A stretch of DNA of 64,000 nt from Adineta steineri (lineage: Eukaryota > Rotifera > Eurotatoria > Adinetida > Adinetidae), in NCBI GenBank assembly GCA_905250115.1, contig CAJNOI010000289.1:1-64000 (forward strand), written 5' to 3'. Below are positions 1 to 11,589 of the stretch, one piece after another. Positions within the stretch are counted from its first letter, which is position 1; each line of letters begins with the position of its first letter. The notes beneath the pieces were generated by a model. It was not told the origin of the DNA, made no database searches, and was given only the letters and a program-made list of their open reading frames with translations. The position numbers and the translations under genes are program-made.

Positions 1-1435
1 AGAATTTATTTTTTTAAGTATATATGATGAATAAGAAAAAATGGATGACGACTATTGTCAACAATTATAATTGATCGAACTATTATATGTATTTTTCGAG
101 TACCATTAGAAAAGTGCCTATGAATAAGACAAGAAAAATAAAAAGAATATATTTATTTTGAAAAAGGTACATCAGTATGTCATAACTCTGTTCCCGTTAT
201 TTGAATTTTTTTTTCTAATAAATATTATATACGAAATAGAACGCTCTGATAGAGATTTTATATTATTTAATTAGTTTATCAAAGCGAAAATTTACTTCAA
301 AAAAATACTTGATATTTTATATAATATATTCGATGATTTACGACAATAAAAATGAATAATATATGTAGTTCTTGAATAAAAAAACCTTCGAAATGATAAG
401 AGGTACTATCAGGATACTTATTTTCTTTTTTTTTAGTATTATCTACTATGTCAGACATAAGATGATATATGTTATAGAAAACAATTAATCATTTCAATGT
501 TGTTGAGTGGATTATGGTGTAGCGAAGAAAATCAATATCGATAGTTTCTTTGTTGATATAATATATTCACGAAAGATTATTAAAAAGTGAAATAAAATAA
601 TAAGAAAATAGATAAAAATATTGATTTTTAATTAAATGAGAATAAACGAGAGTATTTGTTGCAATATTATTTGAAAACGTAGAGCTTTCAACTCTCATTA
701 GGAGTCATTTTCAATAGAACTATTGTCAATTTATTTTATGCAAGAATATTATAAAGCAATTTCCAATAATTCTTTTGAATATGACTTGTGGTTTGCAACA
801 ACACTTTTCATTATAATAAAACTAGATTAATATGACTAAATAAATACGTTTATATCACTCATTAACAATATCTTTTATTTGGTAATTTAACAAAATATTT
901 CGAAAGAAAAATATATCTTATCAATTTTTAATGCTTTTTTTCGTTATTTTTTTCTAAATTCCAAATAGTGTTGTTAATTAATTAAAAAACTGAAAATTTA
1001 AGATTTATGCAATACTCGTACAATAGATAAATTTGATTTTCTTTGAAATTTGATGGTTTTCAATAGAATTGTTATTTGAATATTTCTTAAGAAGATGATC
1101 ATTAAAAAATCTTGAGAGTGGGTGGGTATGGGGGTAGGCGAAGGTTATGATAGTGTCTAAACTCACATCCATAAACTTCTAGATGTCGTCAGCGTCTGTG
1201 ATTTATGACACCATCAATCATAAATTAGTTAATACTACTTTCTAATTATGTGACTAAATGTTTGAAGAGAAAATGCCGAAAATGAACAAATATTCAACAT
1301 AATTCTGGTAAATCCTTATTCAAGATATATTTCGCTAATTAACTGATTCATTCAATTCAGTATGGCAACTTTCTTTTATATGCTTTGGCCTTGTGTTTCT
1401 TATATATAATATATGAATTATAATAATATGTTGGT
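1..1435. other. AT-rich non-coding stretch
   Basis: No coding region can be supported here. The sequence is strongly AT-rich with many short A and T runs. The only structured item is a TGTGGG-type foldback near 1110-1178, listed separately. Confidence 0.6.
1110..1178. repeat. TGTGGG-type foldback element, degenerate copy
   Basis: A G-rich arm beginning CTTGAGAGTGGGTGGG is followed after a short spacer by a weak C-rich arm (ACTCACATCCA). It belongs to the dispersed family described in the findings. The right arm is decayed. Confidence 0.5.
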
Positions 1436-1873
1436 ACAGTGGCAAGAAAAACTCAGTTTTCTTTTTTCTTTTTTCTTGAGTAGCAACTCGTCGAATTGAA
1501 TTGCGCAGTACACTGGTAATTATTCTTATTTATACCGAATTAAAATAGTACATTGGCAAGAAAAGTACAGAAAATACTCAGTTTTATTTTTTCTCTCGTA
1601 TCAAGTACCAGCTCATCGAATTGAATTGCGCAGGACACTAAAAAGTACTTTTATTTATATTGAGTTAAATCGGTACGATGGCATGAAAAGTACAGAAAAT
1701 AGTCAGTTTTCTTTATTCTTTTGTATCAAATACCAACTCATCGAACTGAATTGCGCAGTACACTGGTAATTATTCTTATTTATACCAAATTATAATAATA
1801 CATTGGCAAGAAAAGCATATACAATACTCAGTTTTCTCTCTCTTGTATCAAGTACCAGCTCGTCGAACCACTT
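1436..1873. repeat. Tandem repeat of about 122 bp, 3.6 copies
   Basis: The word ACA(T/G)TGGCAAGAAAA or a close variant recurs at 1436, 1550, 1675 and 1800, so the steps are 114, 125 and 125 bp. Each unit then carries CTCAGTTTT, a T/C-rich run, a segment like AGTACCAGCTCATCGAATTG, GCGCAGTACACTGG and TTATTTATA. The last unit is truncated around 1873. The array stops about 60 bp before the TATA box of the ice-binding protein gene, so it sits where upstream regulatory DNA would be. Confidence 0.85.
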
Positions 1874-1931
1874 TCTTTTAATTTATCTGCCACGTCCTCC
1901 GTTCGTTAATAATCATCGCCCTCCTCCCTTC

Positions 1932-1940
1932 TATATATAA
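1932..1940 (+). promoter_or_regulatory. Probable TATA box of the ice-binding protein gene
   Basis: TATATATAA lies 48 bp before the first ATG, in a C/T-rich context. The spacing suits a short 5' leader. This is inference from sequence only. Confidence 0.5.
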
Positions 1941-1988
1941 TGATGTTCGGAAGGCATACAGGCACACATAAACTTCTGTCTCATTTCA

Positions 1989-2714
1989 ATGATGTCTTTC
2001 ATCTCACTTATTCGTGCTTCACTAATGGCTGTTGTTATTGCCTTTATTGTCTGCAGCTCTGATGCGGCTACTCAATACGTGACCGGTACAACTATTTTCG
2101 GTCGTTGTGCTAATTTTACTATTCAAGCTGGCACTGCCCTTTCCTTCAATGGAGTGGGAACTCATGTGGTCTGTGGCCATGTGGGTGTCGCTCCTGGCGT
2201 GATCATTGCTGGTATCCCATTGTTAGGTGTGAACTACAAGAAGGAAGCGAACACACAAGTAGCGGTAAACTGTGCAGCCGACGAACTGATCGCTTATGGA
2301 CACCTCAAAGCTCTTACGTGTACCCACACACTGGTTAACCCGGATTTATCAGGTATGACTCTGTCTCCAGGTGTCTACTGCACTAGCTCAGGTGTTTTTA
2401 CACTGAAGACTGGAACACTCACTCTCGATGCTCAGGGAGACTCCACTGCACAGTTCATCTTTCTAATGGCTACTACGCTCATTACTTCTGCGCATACAAA
2501 CATTATTCTTAGCAAAAGTGCACAAAGCAATAATATTTTTTGGCAAGTAGGAAGCAGCGCAACGTTAGGAGCAAACAGCTCCTTCATGGGACATATACTT
2601 GCTCAAGCCTCAATCACTGTCGGTGCAACCGCCAATATAACCGGCCGTGTCTATGCTCGAGCAGCTATATCTTTTGCAGGTGCTGATATAATTCACTTAC
2701 CTGGGATTTGTTAA
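1989..2714 (+). CDS. Secreted ice-binding protein, DUF3494 family
   Basis: An intronless 241-residue protein. Residues 1-26 form a signal peptide (hydrophobic ASLMAVVIAFIVC core, cleavage likely after SSDA). The rest matches the DUF3494 ice-binding fold, a discontinuous beta-solenoid. The family hallmarks are FWQVGSSATLG (about 184-194), then SFMGHILAQASIT and the GRVYARAA block near the C terminus. Known members adsorb to ice and inhibit recrystallisation; they occur in bacteria, fungi, diatoms and some copepods and have spread by horizontal transfer. The coding region is visibly more G+C-rich than its flanks and lacks introns, which suggests acquisition by transfer. ATGATG gives two adjacent starts (1989, 1992) and the choice hardly matters. 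A possible polyadenylation signal (AATAAA) lies about 30 bp after the stop. The family call is firm; ice binding itself is inferred. Confidence 0.92.
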   Translation: MMSFISLIRASLMAVVIAFIVCSSDAATQYVTGTTIFGRCANFTIQAGTALSFNGVGTHVVCGHVGVAPGVIIAGIPLLGVNYKKEANTQVAVNCAADELIAYGHLKALTCTHTLVNPDLSGMTLSPGVYCTSSGVFTLKTGTLTLDAQGDSTAQFIFLMATTLITSAHTNIILSKSAQSNNIFWQVGSSATLGANSSFMGHILAQASITVGATANITGRVYARAAISFAGADIIHLPGIC

Positions 2715-4499
2715 CGTTGGGATACAGAACTAATTAACATTAAATAAATTGAGCAGCTACCATCATCATCATTCCCTAAGATAAAGTAGTACATTGCAAA
2801 TTGTGCAGTTGCAGTAAAAATAGCAATCTTTTATTGTCTTTATCTTTATCTTTTTCACCATTTTTCATTATCTATTCAAAAATACTAAAAAAATACTAAA
2901 AAAAAACCAAAGTTTGAAATCTCTAAAATTCATTAACTAATCTATTCAATAAATACTATATTATTCGGCTCAGTTCTCTCTTTTGTTTCTATTCACGGTA
3001 ATTTCAAAATCTTAATTCAACATCTTGTGAAAGCTGAATTTTAGCATTGTTTGTTCATCTGTGAAGAAAAAGGAAGTCGTTCCTTGCAGCCACAGAACTA
3101 TCTAAACTCTCCAAGTATTGAAAGATTGTTTTTGCAATTTAGTTTATTGAGGATTTTTATTTAGTACAAGTCTAAGGTTCATCAGCCAAACATATGAAAA
3201 TTCAATAATACTCTCTCAGAACTTCGTCGAATCTCAAATCTAAGTCAAAGAAACTCTAATAGATACAAATTGAACGAGGAGAGAACTATTGATTCAACAT
3301 TTGTTTTTGTTTCTTTGTTAAATAGTTTTGTTTATTCTTTCTGTTCTCACATGTGATTTAATTTCTTCGGATAAAATAAGAGATGGGTCGGTGTGAGATT
3401 GTAAGAAGAATGTAACAACCATGTCGACACCCTTATCTGAAGGCAAGAGGATCATTGTATCTTTTGATGAGGCTTTCATCAAGATACGTTGCAGCTTGTT
3501 CAACTCATCTCATTATTTAATTCAAAATAACATTAATCAGATATATTGTATATCAGACAATATCGATTGAAATGAAACTTGTTAATAGAAAAATCAAGGT
3601 TGTTATGTTTTAAACGACATTCATTATATCATAAAGTGTTTGAAATGTTAATTATTGAAGAACTTGTTCATGTGTTGAAGGTATCCTAGTCCCGTATGTA
3701 ATTGTTTCGATCGTTTGAAATAAATGATAACCATTCTGACTGAATCTACCATTGATACTAATTACATCGAACCAAAGGAAGAACGCAGGATATTGTATGA
3801 TGAAAGAAACATCGAAGTCAATCTGTGTACAAATTTTGACAGATAGAAATTGAAATTTGGATTCTGTAACTGGTAATTTTTTGGGTTGTGTGAAGAAAAG
3901 GATTTGTTCATAATTATTCTCTACGTCGTATGAGTACGAGCGTGTAGGTGTGGATGGTTATCTTCCTAAATCTATGATATCTATAGTGTACAGAGGAACA
4001 AGATTTCTTCATGATTCAATACAGAAAGAAGAAGTTTGAAAGGAATTTTCAAATTTTATTATATTTTAAAATATATATAATCGATTGTCTTTGATATAAC
4101 AACGTTTATCAAATATCGAAAGGAAGGAAGGCGTTTTGAAACCTTAAGGGTGTGGATGTGCGTTAGAACGATAATCACTTCCCCATCCACACTCATGCAC
4201 ACTCTCAATGTACTTTAAACAGATACAATAAATTGCAAAAAAAATAATAAGGATTGTTAGTCTCTCTATTAATCAGAAATAAAATAACAATGACGAAGTT
4301 GGCAAAAATTTAGTGAAGAATAACCTTTAACTAAAATCTAAAGAACAACGAAAACGTGACTAATAACATCGTTAATCTTCAATCTGTTCTAACAAATCAT
4401 AAAGATTAACGAAGAAAAAAACATAGATTCTAATCTCTTTCAAAATTTTAGTATTTAATAGAATGTCGTGTAATTCAATTCTTCATACCAATCGTTAAT
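2715..4499. other. Non-coding stretch with a possible retroelement scrap
   Basis: No gene can be supported. A 61-codon minus-strand reading frame at 3318-3503 contains a PSDKG motif reminiscent of the N-terminal region of reverse transcriptases, but nothing upstream or downstream extends it. A TGTGGG-type foldback lies at 4143-4208. Confidence 0.5.
4143..4208. repeat. TGTGGG-type foldback element
   Basis: The left arm TTAAGGGTGTGGATGTG and right arm CATCCACACTCATGCACAC are separated by about 27 bp. It is one copy of the dispersed family. Confidence 0.6.
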
Positions 4500-4790
4500 A
4501 TGACGGAGCAACAACGGCAACAATTGAAGATTTTACTTAACACATTCAGTGACCAGAAGATTGACCTTGAGATGTGCATAGACAACATCGTTGATCTATT
4601 TCAAAAAAATGAACATATACATTTAACAACTGATGAATCGCCTCGTCCACGAAGTAACAGTATTTTTGATGTTGCTCTTAATCCTCCACTTGTGCATACA
4701 ACCCAACGTCATCTCTCAAGCACTTACAATGAACAAGGTCTAGTGAACAATACCGATACCGTGCTCTACGATAATCATGATTTTGACTGA
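4500..4790 (+). CDS. Possible small hypothetical protein, 96 residues
   Basis: I do not recognise this. The frame is open from ATG to TGA. It has a charged, probably helical N-terminal half (TEQQRQQLKILLNTFSDQKIDL) and a polar C-terminal half ending in acidic residues. There is no signal peptide, membrane segment or cysteine pattern. The composition is more protein-like than the random frames around it (few runs of Ile/Phe/Lys), and this is the only reason to list it. It could be a single-exon gene or one exon of a longer gene; I see no convincing neighbouring exons. Confidence 0.35.
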   Translation: MTEQQRQQLKILLNTFSDQKIDLEMCIDNIVDLFQKNEHIHLTTDESPRPRSNSIFDVALNPPLVHTTQRHLSSTYNEQGLVNNTDTVLYDNHDFD

Positions 4791-5110
4791 TAAACTTACA
4801 TCGAAGTCTTATTACAAAGCCTTTTTTCTGTGTAACTTTTTCGCAATATGTATAAAGATTAATTCAAGAATTGTATTACACCTGTCTATCATGTTCTTGC
4901 TATTTTATAATAAGAATTTCACTTTTCTTCCTAGAACATAGTGCTTGTTCTTCACTTAAAAATGATACATTAGATGAATAAATATTAAATTTATCTAGTT
5001 CATATTTATTTGCATGAATTTGACATCAAAAATTGATGATCAAACTTTATTACTATTGATTTTCTCTTCCTTTTGTTTGATTATAATATATTATTATTGT
5101 ATAAAAATAT

Positions 5111-5226
5111 GGACAGGCAGGCCAGGCTGAAGTGAGCGTATGGCAGGCGCAGGCATGTTGGAGGGGTCGAAAGCCTGTGGTAGGACGACCAGGTCCACCA
5201 AAACTAGGCCTGTTTGGACCTCTGCT
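5111..5226. repeat. GC-rich word-repeat block (GGCAGG/GGCCTG)
   Basis: An abrupt GC-rich island made of variants of GGCAGG, GGCCTG and AGGACC in AT-rich DNA. The right edge, read on the minus strand, is CAGAGGTCCAAACAGGCC, which resembles an hAT terminal repeat. I could not find a matching left terminus or target duplication, so the block may be a truncated element. Confidence 0.4.
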
Positions 5227-5516
5227 ACAACACTATTTTAACGTCCTCATCTATCCGCCTTTCAAATATCATATGAAAACACAATTAACTCATGTTTCTC
5301 TCTTTAGCTTCTCTAAAGATCTATGTGATAAGTGTTCTCTTTCATTTTTTATTAATATGAACAATAAAGTTACTGATGTGTGAATCAGAAAAACTTTATC
5401 GGGCGTGAATTTCTAATATTGAATTCAACGGCAATGGAGTGAGTTTTTGGGGCTTCTACAGATCTCTATTTATTATGTTTTTTGTTTTGTTTCAAGATGC
5501 GTCTGTCGAACTGTCT

Positions 5517-5567
5517 TTAGGGTATGGATGAGAGATGAACAGAGTACCCACACCTACATCCTTAAGA
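5517..5567. repeat. TGTGGG-type foldback element
   Basis: Arms TTAGGGTATGGATGAG and CCCACACCTACATCCTTAAG; the ends CTTAAG/TTAG match the other copies. Confidence 0.55.
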
Positions 5568-5889
5568 TGATCTTATGAAAGAAACTGTTGATTTGCTTTC
5601 ATTCGGACTCTGACCAATCCGGTTAAGAACAAAATAGTCGTCTCTGTTGTATATTCGTTTATCACTAAACTTGAATCATCAAATAAACAGATGCTATTTC
5701 TTATCTGAATACAGCTTTTATCATCATTCTTTTGCATTTTCTTTCTTCATACAAGTAATTTCAGCACTATAAGACATCTATGACACGTTACAAATATAAA
5801 CTCACATAAAACGAAAGAGGCACAGCAACAACATACTTTATTTCACCAATATAAAACGTTACACAAGGCTATCGCAGTAATTTTAACTA

Positions 5890-7926
5890 ATGTCGAATAA
5901 AATGCCTGCTACTTTTTTTACATTACCAGTAGAACTGGTCTACCGAATTCTAGATTTTCAGAATGATTTTACAATGCTGTTCTCAATGCGAAATGTGTGT
6001 CAACGGTTTAATACAATCGTCGACAGTTACTATCGATATCAGGTAAATCTTTTCTAACCATGATTGTCTATCTTTCTTCTACCTTCGAATTATTTCTCGT
6101 TCTTCCAGTCCATAAATCTAGGATGATATGAGTGAATAGAATGATGATGAGGCATACTAATTCGTCAAGTATTAATCTCTTTAAACAATTCATATATAGT
6201 ACCAAACCAATGTGAAAGAAATATGAAAACATGCATAAAAATAATCACTGCTCTCACTTCATTTTCATTCAGCCACGTGTAATATTTACAAAAAAAAGGA
6301 AAGAAGGATTTACATTTACCCGTATATTTGGACTATTATTCACATATCTTTTGCGCTCGGAGTGACTTTTTAACAGAGACGGAAAATTTCACACAAATTT
6401 TAGGCGAAATCTATCAGCCAATTTTGATCTGATAAGTTTTGCAGTCGCAGGAGATCTAATATTATATTGCAGACTGCTAGTTTTTTTCATTTCTTGATTG
6501 CATGCGTGTGGGTGTGAATTGAATAGAAAGAGTAAATATCCCACCCACATCCTGCAAAATAAGAAAAACCGCACTTTTTCATCCTCATGTTTCTTCGAAA
6601 GATTTGACTAACGTGTTATGAAAATAATACAGTAATTCTCCGTCCCCCTTTAACTATTCGATATGCTCACCTGTACTATTTTATACAGACACTTACCACA
6701 TTACATATACCATGGAATAAAACCGGAGATATCGGAGCAACCCATCTAGCAGATGTATTACGAAATAATACGGTAACTATAATTCTCCTCCTCAGGTATC
6801 TCATAAATCCATTTACACTCTTCCATACAGACACTGACCACATTGAATCTATCGAACAATCAAATCGGAGATGTTGGAGCACACTATCTAGCAGATGTAT
6901 TACAAAATAATACAGTAACCATCATTCTCTTTCTCAGCTATCTTCCACATCTATTTGCACTTTTTCATGCAGACACTCACTACATTAGATATCAATGTCA
7001 ATCATATCGGACCTGTTGGAGCACAGTATCTAGCAGATGTATTACGAAATAATACGGTAAATAGCATTTTCTCCCTCAGTCATCGCATATATCCATTTGC
7101 ACTCTTTCATACAGACACTCACCACATTGAATCTCTCGAACAATAAAATCCTAGCTGTTGGAGCACAGTACCTAGCCGGTGGATTAAAAAATAATAAGGT
7201 AACTATCATTCTCGTCTACATCTAACTCATACATCCATGTGTTCTCTTTCATACAGACACTTACCATATTAGATCTGCGATGTAATCAAATCCGAGATGC
7301 TGGAGCACAGTATCTAGCCGATGTATTACGCGATAATACAGTAACTATAATTCTCTTCCTCAGCTATCTTCTACATCTATTTGCACTTTTTCATGCAGGC
7401 ACTCACGACATTAAATATCAATACCAATCATATTGGAGCTGTTGGAGCACAATATCTAGCAGATGTATTACGAAATAATAAAGTAACTATCATTTTCGTC
7501 TACATCTATCTCATACATCCATTTGCACTCTATCATGCAGACACTTACGACATTAGATCTCAAATGGAATGAAGTCGGAGATGGTGGAGTACAACATCTA
7601 GCAGATGGATTACTAAATAATACGGTAAATATAATTCTCTTCTTTATCTATTTCTTGTATGCATCTGCACTTTTTCATACAGACACTTACCATATTAGAT
7701 CTCTATGGGAATTATATTGGAGCTGTTGGAGCACAGCATCTAGTAGATGTGTTACGGAATAATAAGGTAAATATCATTGTTTTCGTCATGTATCTCATAT
7801 ATCTATTTGCACTGTTTTACACAGACACTTACGACATTGCATCTCTCTGGCAATCATATCGAACGCGAACTTATGGTTGAAATCGATAACTTCATTGAAC
7901 GAAACAATAGAGTGACAAATTATTAA
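5890..7926 (+). CDS. F-box protein with eight 28-residue leucine-rich repeats and a short ninth
   Basis: Ten exons give 308 residues: 5890-6042, 6689-6772, 6831-6914, 6973-7056, 7115-7198, 7257-7340, 7399-7482, 7541-7624, 7683-7766 and 7825-7926. Exon 1 (51 codons) encodes an F-box (FFTLPVELVYRILDF, then MRNVCQRFNTIV), the motif that docks a substrate receptor onto the SCF ubiquitin ligase. Exons 2-9 each encode exactly one 28-residue repeat of the ribonuclease-inhibitor/NLR type (TLTTLDLxxNxIGxxGAxYLADVLRNNx). Exon 10 starts a ninth repeat and ends with an acidic tail. All junctions are GT-AG and phase 0, so repeats can be gained or lost without breaking the frame. The product is likely a substrate-recognition subunit with a curved LRR surface; the target is unknown. 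Intron 1 (646 bp) is the only long intron and contains a foldback element; an unrecognised exon inside it cannot be excluded. Confidence 0.85.
6501..6556. repeat. TGTGGG-type foldback in intron 1 of the F-box/LRR gene
   Basis: Arms GCGTGTGGGTGTGAATT and CCCACCCACATCCTGC are separated by about 20 bp. Confidence 0.55.
6689..7926 (+). repeat. 142-bp tandem exon-intron array, nine units
   Basis: The exon starts 6689, 6831, 6973, 7115, 7257, 7399, 7541, 7683 and 7825 are each exactly 142 bp apart. A unit is 84 bp of exon plus 58 bp of intron with 5' GTAA and 3' CAG. The introns are also related to one another (ATTTGCACT...TTCATACAG), so the duplicated unit was the whole exon plus intron. No unit differs in length. 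Confidence 0.95.
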
Positions 7927-8870
7927 GTCTTGGTATGGACAACATACTGATCATTGTTAAAAAAATCATTGATGAATATATGCAAAATTTTGTCTTTCTG
8001 GTGTTGTCGTAAGAAAATAGAAATCGAATTATTTCATTTTATGTATGACTTGTATTATAACAATATAAATTGGGTCAGTTTATAATGCACACGTGCCACT
8101 AATCAGGTGTGCGCATTTTTTATGGTGATATTTATGATAGTTGAAGGGAGATTATAGTATACTATGAAGTTATATATAATTGTATCATGTTATTTGAAAC
8201 ATCATGTATGTTATGAATAGGCATTGATCGATATCCTGTCTACTAATTGAGTTAATTATGCGCAGTGATAATATGTCTCTAGAAAGAAGAAAACTGAGAG
8301 GAGAAGTAGTGTTCAAGATATAATTTGTTAGAATAAAATCTACAGATGTAAAATATGATCCTGCATTGAGATTGGAATATCTTTGGATGTACAAATGGAT
8401 CAGCGATAGAGAGCTTCGTAGCTGATCGTTGAAAAGATCGCTTTAGTATTTTTCACCGGGGATAAGAGCGTGAGACAGTTGATTTTTAACTCGCGTTTAA
8501 TTTGAAATAGGTGAGCATTAATAGTACATGAAAAGTGAAAAGAATCACTGATAGAGGACGCTCGATTGTGGTATAATATGACAACAATTTTGTTGAAATT
8601 AATTGTGGATATAGATGTGGATGTTGGTGTATGAGTATTGATATTGAAGAAGATCTACACCCATGCTGACTCTACTAATTCTAGCATTTTTTTCGATTTT
8701 TTCATAGATCATCAGTGTAAATGTCGATCAGAGTATAGAAGAAAAACACACATACATATATCAATCTTCTCTCTTACACTTATTCTCATCATGTTCACAT
8801 CTTTATTCATATCGGCACCGTGATCCACCCTCAAGAATTAACCGAAAATTGAATTCTTTGAATTTATTTT
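7927..8870. other. Non-coding stretch
   Basis: This is the intergenic region between the convergent F-box/LRR gene and the GPCR gene. It holds a foldback near 8605-8666 and no supportable gene. Confidence 0.5.
8605..8666. repeat. TGTGGG-type foldback, degenerate copy
   Basis: The G-rich arm GATGTGGATGTTGGTG is followed by a short C-rich remnant CTACACCCATG. Confidence 0.35.
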
Positions 8871-10171
8871 TTATGAAGTGATTCTATTGCTACAATATGA
8901 ATGAAAAAATAATTGCGTAAAGATTGTTCGTAGTTCTGTTGAAGTGAAAACATAAACTACAATGTCTAATGCAGAGTTGGAATAACCAAACCATGACAAA
9001 ATATTGTACAATACTTCATGATGTTGATCATCTTTCAAACGTACACCAAAAGCACCACTTAACACAAGATAGATGAAATAAGGTAGCCAACAAATAAGAA
9101 ATGTACCCATAACAATACCGACGAATCTTGTTGCCTTTGGAGTGTTTGATAACATTCGCCAAATTCTTTTTGTTCGTTTCGATTTTCGTGAAGTAGCCTT
9201 ATGGATATTATTCTGATGGTGCAATTCAGTCGTAGGCTTTTGATATGTACCACGATGAATACGAACAGTAATTGTATTATTCGATAATTCATGATCTCCT
9301 AATGAGAGATCTGATCTTTCCATAGGAGAATTTCTATCAGCTGTCGTTATTTCTGAATTTTCGTTAGTCAATGGTTTTCTGCAATGAAATTTAATCAGAT
9401 GATGATGACGTATGTAACCAGAATGAATTGCAACTGTTTGATTTTTCGCTGCCAAATATATTTTAATATAAACGTAAATCATCAATACTGACGGTATATA
9501 AAATGATGCTATAGATGAAAACAGGATATAGAAGGAATTGTTAGGCATACCGCATTGTTCGAGTAGTGATGATGATACTACTAGTGTATCGTTTGACATG
9601 ATTGATTTATCTAAATGACATCACAAGATATATGTGAAATAAATTTTTTTAAATACATACCAGAAACAGAATGTTTCGTTCCCCAATAGATGATTGCTGG
9701 AAATGATATCAACGCTGAACATATCCAGATAAATGACAACATCAAATACCATCGTTTTGATATGAATGAATTTGGATGTTGAATAGGTTTTTTAATTGTT
9801 ATATATCGATCTATTCCAATAGTGCATAGTCCAAGAATAGATGCTGTTGATGCAAAGATATCAACGGCATGCCAAAAATCACAAAGAAATCTTAGATATC
9901 GTGAAATCAACCAATATTCATCATCGATTAAGGTAAAAATAAAAGCAAATGGCATAACGATCAAACCTACGATCAGATCTGCAAATGCTAATGATGCAAT
10001 ATAATAATATTTCGATGTATGTAATGTCGATTCATGAATAATAACATAGATGATGAGCATATTACCGACAATTGTAAATAAACATAATAGGAAGAGAAAT
10101 AAACCAACTGGATATATAAACCATTGCATATCAATTATGGTTATATTAGTTGTTAATGTAAATAATTCCAT
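8871..10171 (-). CDS. Class A GPCR, biogenic-amine receptor type
   Basis: Two exons on the minus strand, 10171-9661 and 9610-8871, with a 50-nt intron (phase 1), give 416 residues and seven hydrophobic segments. TM1 has GN (about 36-37) and TM2 has LAFAD (D65). An aspartate at about 104 in TM3 (HAVDIFAS) matches the amine-binding Asp3.32, and DRY is at 121-123. The third intracellular loop is long (about 100 residues), polar and basic, and TM6 has CWLPYF. This combination is typical of dopamine, octopamine, tyramine or serotonin receptors, but the ligand cannot be fixed from sequence. One oddity is that the usual TM7 NPxxY is NSALDIVVY, with Pro replaced. The protein acts at the plasma membrane. 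Confidence 0.88.
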
Positions 10172-11589
10172 TATTATACACTATTGTTAGATAATCTTCT
10201 ATCATTCAAAGTGAATGATAAATGTTGAGTTTGTTCGATAAAATAAAAGATTATTCGTGGTAATACTCAATGTTTTGTTAATATACAAAAAGAAGAAATA
10301 TGGAGAGAGATAGAAAGCAAAGCAAACACAATGATAGAAAGAAGAAAGAAAAAAAAGTACGTATGCGCTACAATGATTGATAAGTAGCGTTGTAACATTA
10401 CAACAACAAAAGCCTTCATGTAGAAAGTTAGAAGACAAATCGACAAGTATATTAAGATAGGAACATAGAAAAGACATTCTGTTGTTCTAATGTATATGTC
10501 ATTGAATGAGTAAAACGGTTAGATAAGAATAGGAAAAATACTTGAGAAAAAAGGACAAGTCATATAGAAGAAAAGAACTAGTATTGACATTGATATAGCT
10601 AGTAACACTACTAATGTCTTAAATAACAGTAGATAATTGTATTTTTTTCTATATACATTACATATTTAGTAATATTAATAGTGTCTTAGACATCGACTAA
10701 CAATATACATTTACTCAAACAATGGAAAAACAATAGACATCAGTCAGTCGAATAAAAATTCTCTCCACTAAAATCATCCCAGTCTGAAGAAACATGATGG
10801 TTACTTAGTGGTTGAGGATTAATGAGGGTTAGAATTTAGTTATCATTACCATCCTCACTAGCTATTTCATACTCTTTTTATATTCTGATTCTTTTTCTTC
10901 ATCGGTGGATATATTGTAGCTTCCAAATCACGAATTTCTTGGTGCGTATCGGTACAAACAGCCTTAATACTTCATAGAAAGATGTCTTTTTCTTCCTTAT
11001 TACAAATCGAACAAATGCTCAAAGTTGAACATATAATTACTTGCAACTAGATGAATAATATCTTGAATTTTCATGACTCTAGCCATTCTTTCCGATCAGG
11101 GTGTGTAGGTCTGGGTCTGGTTATTACTGGCACTCATTCCATTCACACCCACACCCATACATAATTAACTTTTTTTATTGATCTTAAAAATTCGTGAGTA
11201 GATAAATATTCTTTATTATTTTGTAAAATTTTAAACATTAATAATCATTTGAATAAAAATATCTAAAAGTTGAATTTGTATCAATGATTATTTAATATTA
11301 TTGTTTAAAAATAAAAAATAATTAAAGTGATTAATCAGATAATTTTTATTATAATAAAAAAAAAATAATTTCAATAATATTAAAGACAAAAAAATATGAA
11401 TTAATTTTTATAAATATTATTATAGTTTTATTCAATAATATGTAAAATTATTTCAAAACTTATTAGATAAAAATCATTTCACATAAATTATCTTTTATTA
11501 TATTTATTTTTGGAGATTTAAGAAAAATAAATTCAATTATTTGTTTATATAGAATAAAAAATAATAGATTAATTAATAAATATTAAAAT
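10172..11589. other. AT-rich non-coding stretch
   Basis: Apart from a foldback at 11098-11160, this stretch contains long AT-rich runs (about 11170-11580) and no supportable gene. Confidence 0.55.
11098..11160. repeat. TGTGGG-type foldback element
   Basis: Arms AGGGTGTGTAGGTCTGGGTC and TTCACACCCACACCCATAC, with about 23 bp between them. Confidence 0.6.

Larger units (their letters stand above)
4791..5889. other. Non-coding stretch with two repeats
   Basis: This stretch holds a GC-rich block at 5111-5226 and a foldback at 5517-5567, both listed separately. No coding exon can be supported before the F-box exon at 5890. Confidence 0.5.

Noticed and set aside
6689-7926. CRISPR-like regular spacing at 142 bp
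   Set aside because: The repeats encode LRR exons and the spacers are introns; nothing resembles short repeats with unique spacers.
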